DNA of 64,000 nucleotides from Paenibacillus ihbetae (lineage in GTDB: Bacteria; Bacillota; Bacilli; Paenibacillales; Paenibacillaceae). The first letter of the stretch is position 1, and each line of letters begins with the position of its first letter. The notes under the pieces are model-generated. The model worked only from the letters and a program-made list of their open reading frames with translations. It ran no database searches and had not been told where the DNA came from. This document shows positions 60,895-64,000 of the stretch, one piece after another. Position numbers and translations under genes: made by a program. Where the stretch lies: assembly GCF_002741055.1 (NCBI RefSeq), contig NZ_CP016809.1, positions 5,372,501 through 5,436,500 of the forward strand, read 5' to 3'.

Positions 60895-61593
60895 ATGAAC
60901 ACGGAATATAATATGAAGCAAATTGCGGCGGAGCGTGCTGCCGGTTATGTCCAGAGCGGGATGAAGGTTGGCCTCGGAACCGGTTCAACGGCTTATTACG
61001 CCATTCTCAAAATCGGGGAGATGGTCCGTGCAGGGCTTGACATTCAAGCTGTAGCGACCTCTCGGGCTTCCGAGGAGCTCGCCGTTCAGCAAGGAATTCC
61101 GCTGGCCCCGATCCGGGATATCGGCCGGCTGGACCTGACGATTGACGGAGCGGATGAGCTCGACGGGAAGCTTCGGCTTATAAAGGGCGGAGGAGGGGCG
61201 CTGCTGCGCGAGAAAATGACGGCGTACCGCAGCGACCGGCTGATTATCATTGCCGACGAGACCAAAGCGGTGCCCGTACTGGGGGCGTTTCCGCTTCCGG
61301 TCGAAATCATTCCTTTCGCCTATGAATGGACCATTCAATCCTTGAAAGAGCTCGGTTGCTTTGTGCAAATGCGCCGGGACCGCGAAGGAGCCATGTATGA
61401 GACGGATAACGGCAACTATATCGCAGACTGCCGGTTTGAGCGGATTTCCGAACCGGAAGAGCTGGCTGCCCGGCTGAAGGGCATTCCGGGCGTCGTCGAG
61501 CACGGGTTGTTTCTGGGGATGGCGGATGAAGCGATTATTGGATATCGGGATGGTTCGGTGCGGATTTTCGGAGCTGACGCGGCAAGCGAATAA
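60895..61593 (+). CDS. rpiA: Ribose-5-phosphate isomerase A
   Basis: A 232-residue enzyme interconverting ribose 5-phosphate and ribulose 5-phosphate. Family blocks are GLGTGSTAYYAI (26-37), TSRASEEL, DGADELD (84-90) with catalytic acids, and KGGGGALLREK (97-107). Length and order fit RpiA. It would accept ribose 5-phosphate from the ribokinase at 11161, although they are not linked in an operon. Start ATG 60895 follows AAAGGTGAG. Confidence 0.92.
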   Translation: MNTEYNMKQIAAERAAGYVQSGMKVGLGTGSTAYYAILKIGEMVRAGLDIQAVATSRASEELAVQQGIPLAPIRDIGRLDLTIDGADELDGKLRLIKGGGGALLREKMTAYRSDRLIIIADETKAVPVLGAFPLPVEIIPFAYEWTIQSLKELGCFVQMRRDREGAMYETDNGNYIADCRFERISEPEELAARLKGIPGVVEHGLFLGMADEAIIGYRDGSVRIFGADAASE

Positions 61594-61658
61594 TCCATTT
61601 GACAGTTGAGCCTTGCGTTCATTAACCTTAATACATGACAACTTTCGGAGGGTGAAAT

Positions 61659-62108
61659 ATGTCGGATTTTCATGAACAAGAGGATTATCCATTGCATTTG
61701 ATGGTTATTTTGGCAAGAGCCTATAATGCGGTTATGACGCATTCCAACCGCAGCATCCAGAGTCACGGATTGAATTCCACGGAATTCGGCGTCCTGGATG
61801 TTCTGTACCACAAAGGACCGCAGCCGCTGCAGAAAATCGGTGAAAAAGTGCTGATCTCAAGCGGCAATATTACATATGTGGTAGACAAGCTGCAGAAGAA
61901 AAATCTCCTCGTTCGGCGGGCATCGGCGGAGGATCGCCGTGTGATATATGCAGAGCTGACTCCGCATGGCAAGGAGTTCTTTGAATCGATCTTTCCCGGC
62001 CACCAGCAGCTGATGATCAAGGCGCTCAGCGGATTGACCGATGAGGAAAAGGCGCAGGCGGCCAAGCTCCTCAAGAAGCTTGGCCGGAGCGCGGAGGAAA
62101 TGCTCTAG
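61659..62108 (+). CDS. MarR-family regulator, MhqR-like
   Basis: A 149-residue MarR protein with LNSTEFGVLDVLYHKGPQPL, GEKVLISSGNITYVVDKLQK (recognition helix) and the wing RASAEDRRVIYAELT. The sequence pattern is close to Bacillus MhqR (YkvE), a repressor of quinone and electrophile detoxification genes. No azoreductase or dioxygenase gene is adjacent, so its targets lie elsewhere. A TTGACA box lies about 60 bases upstream of its start. ATG 61659 follows CGGAGGG. Confidence 0.82.
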   Translation: MSDFHEQEDYPLHLMVILARAYNAVMTHSNRSIQSHGLNSTEFGVLDVLYHKGPQPLQKIGEKVLISSGNITYVVDKLQKKNLLVRRASAEDRRVIYAELTPHGKEFFESIFPGHQQLMIKALSGLTDEEKAQAAKLLKKLGRSAEEML

Positions 62109-62210
62109 CGATCCGATCGATCAGCGCCAGCGTTTTGAAGCACAGCTGAAAGAGAAGGAGCAGGACAGCTTTTTTTTGCTCACACACAAAGATGATGGGG
62201 GATACAAGGT

Positions 62211-62648
62211 ATGCTCAAGGAAATAACATCCCAAGCGGCAAAACTGGAGGTTCGGGAGCTGCTCGGCTATTCGGTTTTTCCCGATCCGGATCAGGTAGAG
62301 AAGGCCGTTTCATATTATAAGGCCGAAGGCGGGAGCAAGCTGTATGGTTACGTGGAGGAAGGGCTTCTCGTCGGCATTATCGGCTGTGACATTCAGCAGG
62401 ATGAAGTGACAATAAGGCATCTTGCGGTTATCCCCGAGAACCGGGGAAAAGGCTATGGACGGGGGATGATTCTGGAGCTGCTGCTTCAGCTTGACCCCAA
62501 GCCCAAGCGGGTAATTGCGGAGACTGACGAAGAAACGGTGGACTTTTACCGGAATATCGGGTTTGAAGTGCACAGCCTCGGGGAGAAATATCCGGGAGTC
62601 GAACGGTTCCGCTGTATCTATGAGGTCGATGCCGAGGCATTGGATTAA
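62211..62648 (+). CDS. GNAT-family N-acetyltransferase
   Basis: A 145-residue GNAT protein. The acetyl-CoA-binding motif is IRHLAVIPENRGKGYGRGMI (about 68-87), and the C-terminal VDFYRNIGFEVHSLGE completes the fold. The substrate is unknown. ATG 62211 is preceded by GGGGGAT. It lies 102 bases after the MarR gene, and may be co-transcribed. Confidence 0.82.
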   Translation: MLKEITSQAAKLEVRELLGYSVFPDPDQVEKAVSYYKAEGGSKLYGYVEEGLLVGIIGCDIQQDEVTIRHLAVIPENRGKGYGRGMILELLLQLDPKPKRVIAETDEETVDFYRNIGFEVHSLGEKYPGVERFRCIYEVDAEALD

Positions 62649-62709
62649 GGGCTAAACGTAGAGGATAATGAGGGATAAGCACCAGCCTGTATTCTTTTTA
62701 TTCGAGGCA

Positions 62710-62766
62710 CTGTCCCGTTTCACAACCGATGTTCTCGCTCATATAATGTCATAACGAGCGGGACAG
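62710..62766 (+). promoter_or_regulatory. Promoter inside nested inverted repeats
   Basis: TTCACA (62719-62724), 17-base spacer, TATAAT (62742-62747). Outer arms CTGTCCCG (62710-62717) and CGGGACAG (62759-62766) and inner arms CGCTC (62736-62740) and GAGCG (62756-62760) enclose the promoter. The right outer arm runs into the ribosome binding site of the SGNH gene. Confidence 0.6.
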
Positions 62767-62775
62767 GGGGTGAAC

Positions 62776-63411
62776 ATGTTGGTGTATCATTATACCGCTG
62801 TCGGCGATTCGCTGACTTTCGGGTTCGGAGCGATGCCTGGCAGCGGCTTTGTTCCGCTATATCGCCGGATGGCGGAAGAGAGGCTTCGGCAATTCGTGGC
62901 TCACGAAAATATGGGGATTAACGGATTAACCTCAGAGGGGCTGTATGAGCGGATCGTTCAAAATCCGGCCTATCGTTACCATTTGCAGCAGGCCCATATC
63001 ATAACCATATCGATTGGCGGCAACGACTTGATCAGAGCCGTGAAATCCGCCGGCGGCCGTCCCGACAGGGAATCACTGGATCGGGCGCTGCTTCGTTGCC
63101 AGTATTACATGTCTAACACCGTCAAGCATATTCGTAATATCAAGGCAGGAGGCGGCAAAGCTTATTTCATCCGTGCCGTCGGGCTGTACAATCCGTACCC
63201 TGCTTCCGCGGAAGCAGCGGAATACGTATCGCGGTTTAATCGATATCTTCATAGCCTCAGCGACGTGTACTTCCGGATAGCCGATGTGAATGCTGCATTT
63301 GCAGGCAAAGAGAAGGAGCTGCTATCGGTGGATGGGCTTCATCCGAACGGGAAGGGGTACCGGGTCATCGCCGAGCAGCTGAATCGGCTTGGGTACAAGC
63401 CGCTGGTATAA
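62776..63411 (+). CDS. SGNH/GDSL-family hydrolase
   Basis: A 211-residue esterase-like protein. Block I is AVGDSLTFGFGA (catalytic Ser12), the oxyanion residues come from NGLTSEGLY and ISIGGNDLIRAV, and block V is DGLHPNGKGY with Asp and His. It has no clear signal peptide, although the residues MLVYHYTAV are mildly hydrophobic. Substrates of this family are esters of lipids, sugars or peptidoglycan. ATG 62776 follows AGGGGGTG. Confidence 0.85.
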   Translation: MLVYHYTAVGDSLTFGFGAMPGSGFVPLYRRMAEERLRQFVAHENMGINGLTSEGLYERIVQNPAYRYHLQQAHIITISIGGNDLIRAVKSAGGRPDRESLDRALLRCQYYMSNTVKHIRNIKAGGGKAYFIRAVGLYNPYPASAEAAEYVSRFNRYLHSLSDVYFRIADVNAAFAGKEKELLSVDGLHPNGKGYRVIAEQLNRLGYKPLV

Positions 63412-63423
63412 ATAGATGGATCA

Positions 63424-63458
63424 ATAAGGCCCGCCGGCTTTTCGCCGGCGGGCCTTAT
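63424..63458. terminator. Bidirectional terminator
   Basis: ATAAGGCCCGCCGGC (63424-63438) and GCCGGCGGGCCTTAT (63444-63458) form a perfect 15-bp stem between convergent genes. Confidence 0.85.
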
Positions 63459-63514
63459 ATGGTTCAAGGTATGGAGTTTTCCACGGCGTTTCTTGGGGCT
63501 GATTTCAAGCGCAT

Positions 63515-64000
63515 TTAGAATAAGTTTCGGAAAAAGCTCCGAACCGCCCACTTGCGCTCTTGACGCCGCTTGTACTTGGGAAGGGATCGGTATACGCTCA
63601 TCGATTCCGAGAAGGCTTCCTTGGCTTCCTGACGCTGTCCCAGTACCCGATACATGGATCCCAGCAGGTAGTAGGCTTCAGAGGATGACGAATGCATGGT
63701 ATGAAACTTTTGTAAATAATCGAGCGCTTTCGCGGAATCCGCCGAACGGAAGGCGTCGGCAAGCCTCAGGTAGGGCCGGCCGTATTTTACCCGGGGGTTG
63801 ATATCCAGCGCCTGAAGGATATCCGCCTCTCCTTGAACGGTGTTTCCGGTTTTCAGGCGGGCGGTGCCGATATCATCCCAGTATTCCGCGGAGTCCTGCA
63901 TGCTTTCCGAGATGGATTCCAGCAGCTTCAGCGCCTCCCCGTATTTGCGGCGTTCGATAAGGAGCCTTGCCAGCTCATGCCGCGACGAGACGTCGCTGGG
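63515..64000 (-). CDS. Tetratricopeptide repeat protein, N-terminus cut by window end
   Basis: An open minus-strand frame of 161 codons that reaches the window end. It shows TPR-like helix pairs: ARLLIERRKYGEALKLLESI, DDIGTARLKTGNTVQGEADI, RLADAFRSADSAKALDYLQK and YLLGSMYRVLGQRQEAKEAF. It ends in a very basic tail (KYKRRQERKWAVRSFFRN). Such proteins act as scaffolds for protein contacts; its partner is unknown. The internal ATG at 63901 is not the true start because the repeat pattern continues upstream. Confidence 0.75.
   Translation of the reverse strand, partial: PSDVSSRHELARLLIERRKYGEALKLLESISESMQDSAEYWDDIGTARLKTGNTVQGEADILQALDINPRVKYGRPYLRLADAFRSADSAKALDYLQKFHTMHSSSSEAYYLLGSMYRVLGQRQEAKEAFSESMSVYRSLPKYKRRQERKWAVRSFFRNLF

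Overview
The window looks like a chromosomal segment of a Paenibacillus-type, endospore-forming Firmicute. The evidence is moderate GC content, strong GGAGG-type ribosome binding sites with frequent TTG/GTG starts, sigma-A promoters, a sigma-K-like promoter in front of a 32-residue YjcZ-type sporulation protein, and close homologues of Bacillus genes (amj, yclNOPQ, ykoF, helD, glpK/glpD, prsA-like). No phage, plasmid, transposase, rRNA, tRNA or CRISPR was recognised.

Layout. 1-1.5 kb: tail of an acetyltransferase gene overlapping the lipid II flippase gene amj, then a small membrane protein. 1.5-12.2 kb: the most unusual locus. A FadR-type GntR regulator is surrounded by three copies of a 17-bp operator, followed by an AtuA-like protein, a DUF4387 protein, an LplABC-type importer, two ADP-ribosylglycohydrolase-family proteins (one fused to a beta-sandwich-like C-terminal half) and a ribokinase. 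It reads as an uptake and catabolism pathway for a ribosylated compound whose identity is unknown. 12.2-18.1 kb: small Zn-ribbon protein, nucleotidyltransferases, methyltransferases, a NUDIX hydrolase, a chemoreceptor and yjcZ. 18.2-26 kb: ykoF-like gene under a TPP riboswitch, a nitroreductase, a Fur-type-regulated petrobactin-type siderophore importer (yclNOPQ order), and a gabD-like aldehyde dehydrogenase.

26-34.4 kb: a minus-strand sugar ABC importer with Gfo/Idh/MocA dehydrogenases and a divergent ROK regulator. 34.4-39 kb: glycerol kinase, glycerol-3-phosphate dehydrogenase behind an antiterminator-type leader, and an aldose epimerase. 39-44 kb: a YwaF-like membrane protein with no canonical start codon, a secreted protein, a LytTR protein, a PrsA-like foldase and an ArsP-like permease. 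44-46.4 kb: selD-mnmH, a selenouridine tRNA modification pair with a structured leader. 46.8-54.6 kb: PAP2 phosphatase, aromatic-acid-exporter-like protein, HelD, a CHASE3-like chemoreceptor and an MFS exporter whose ribosome binding site lies in an inverted repeat. 54.6-64 kb: a MarR-MFS pair, a glycerophosphodiesterase-MFS pair, a TraX-like protein, a macrodomain protein, RpiA, an MhqR-like MarR protein, a GNAT, an SGNH hydrolase and a TPR protein cut by the window end.

Most transcription units end in clear hairpin terminators, several of them bidirectional between convergent genes. Function names come from reading the proteins against remembered family features; no database search was run.
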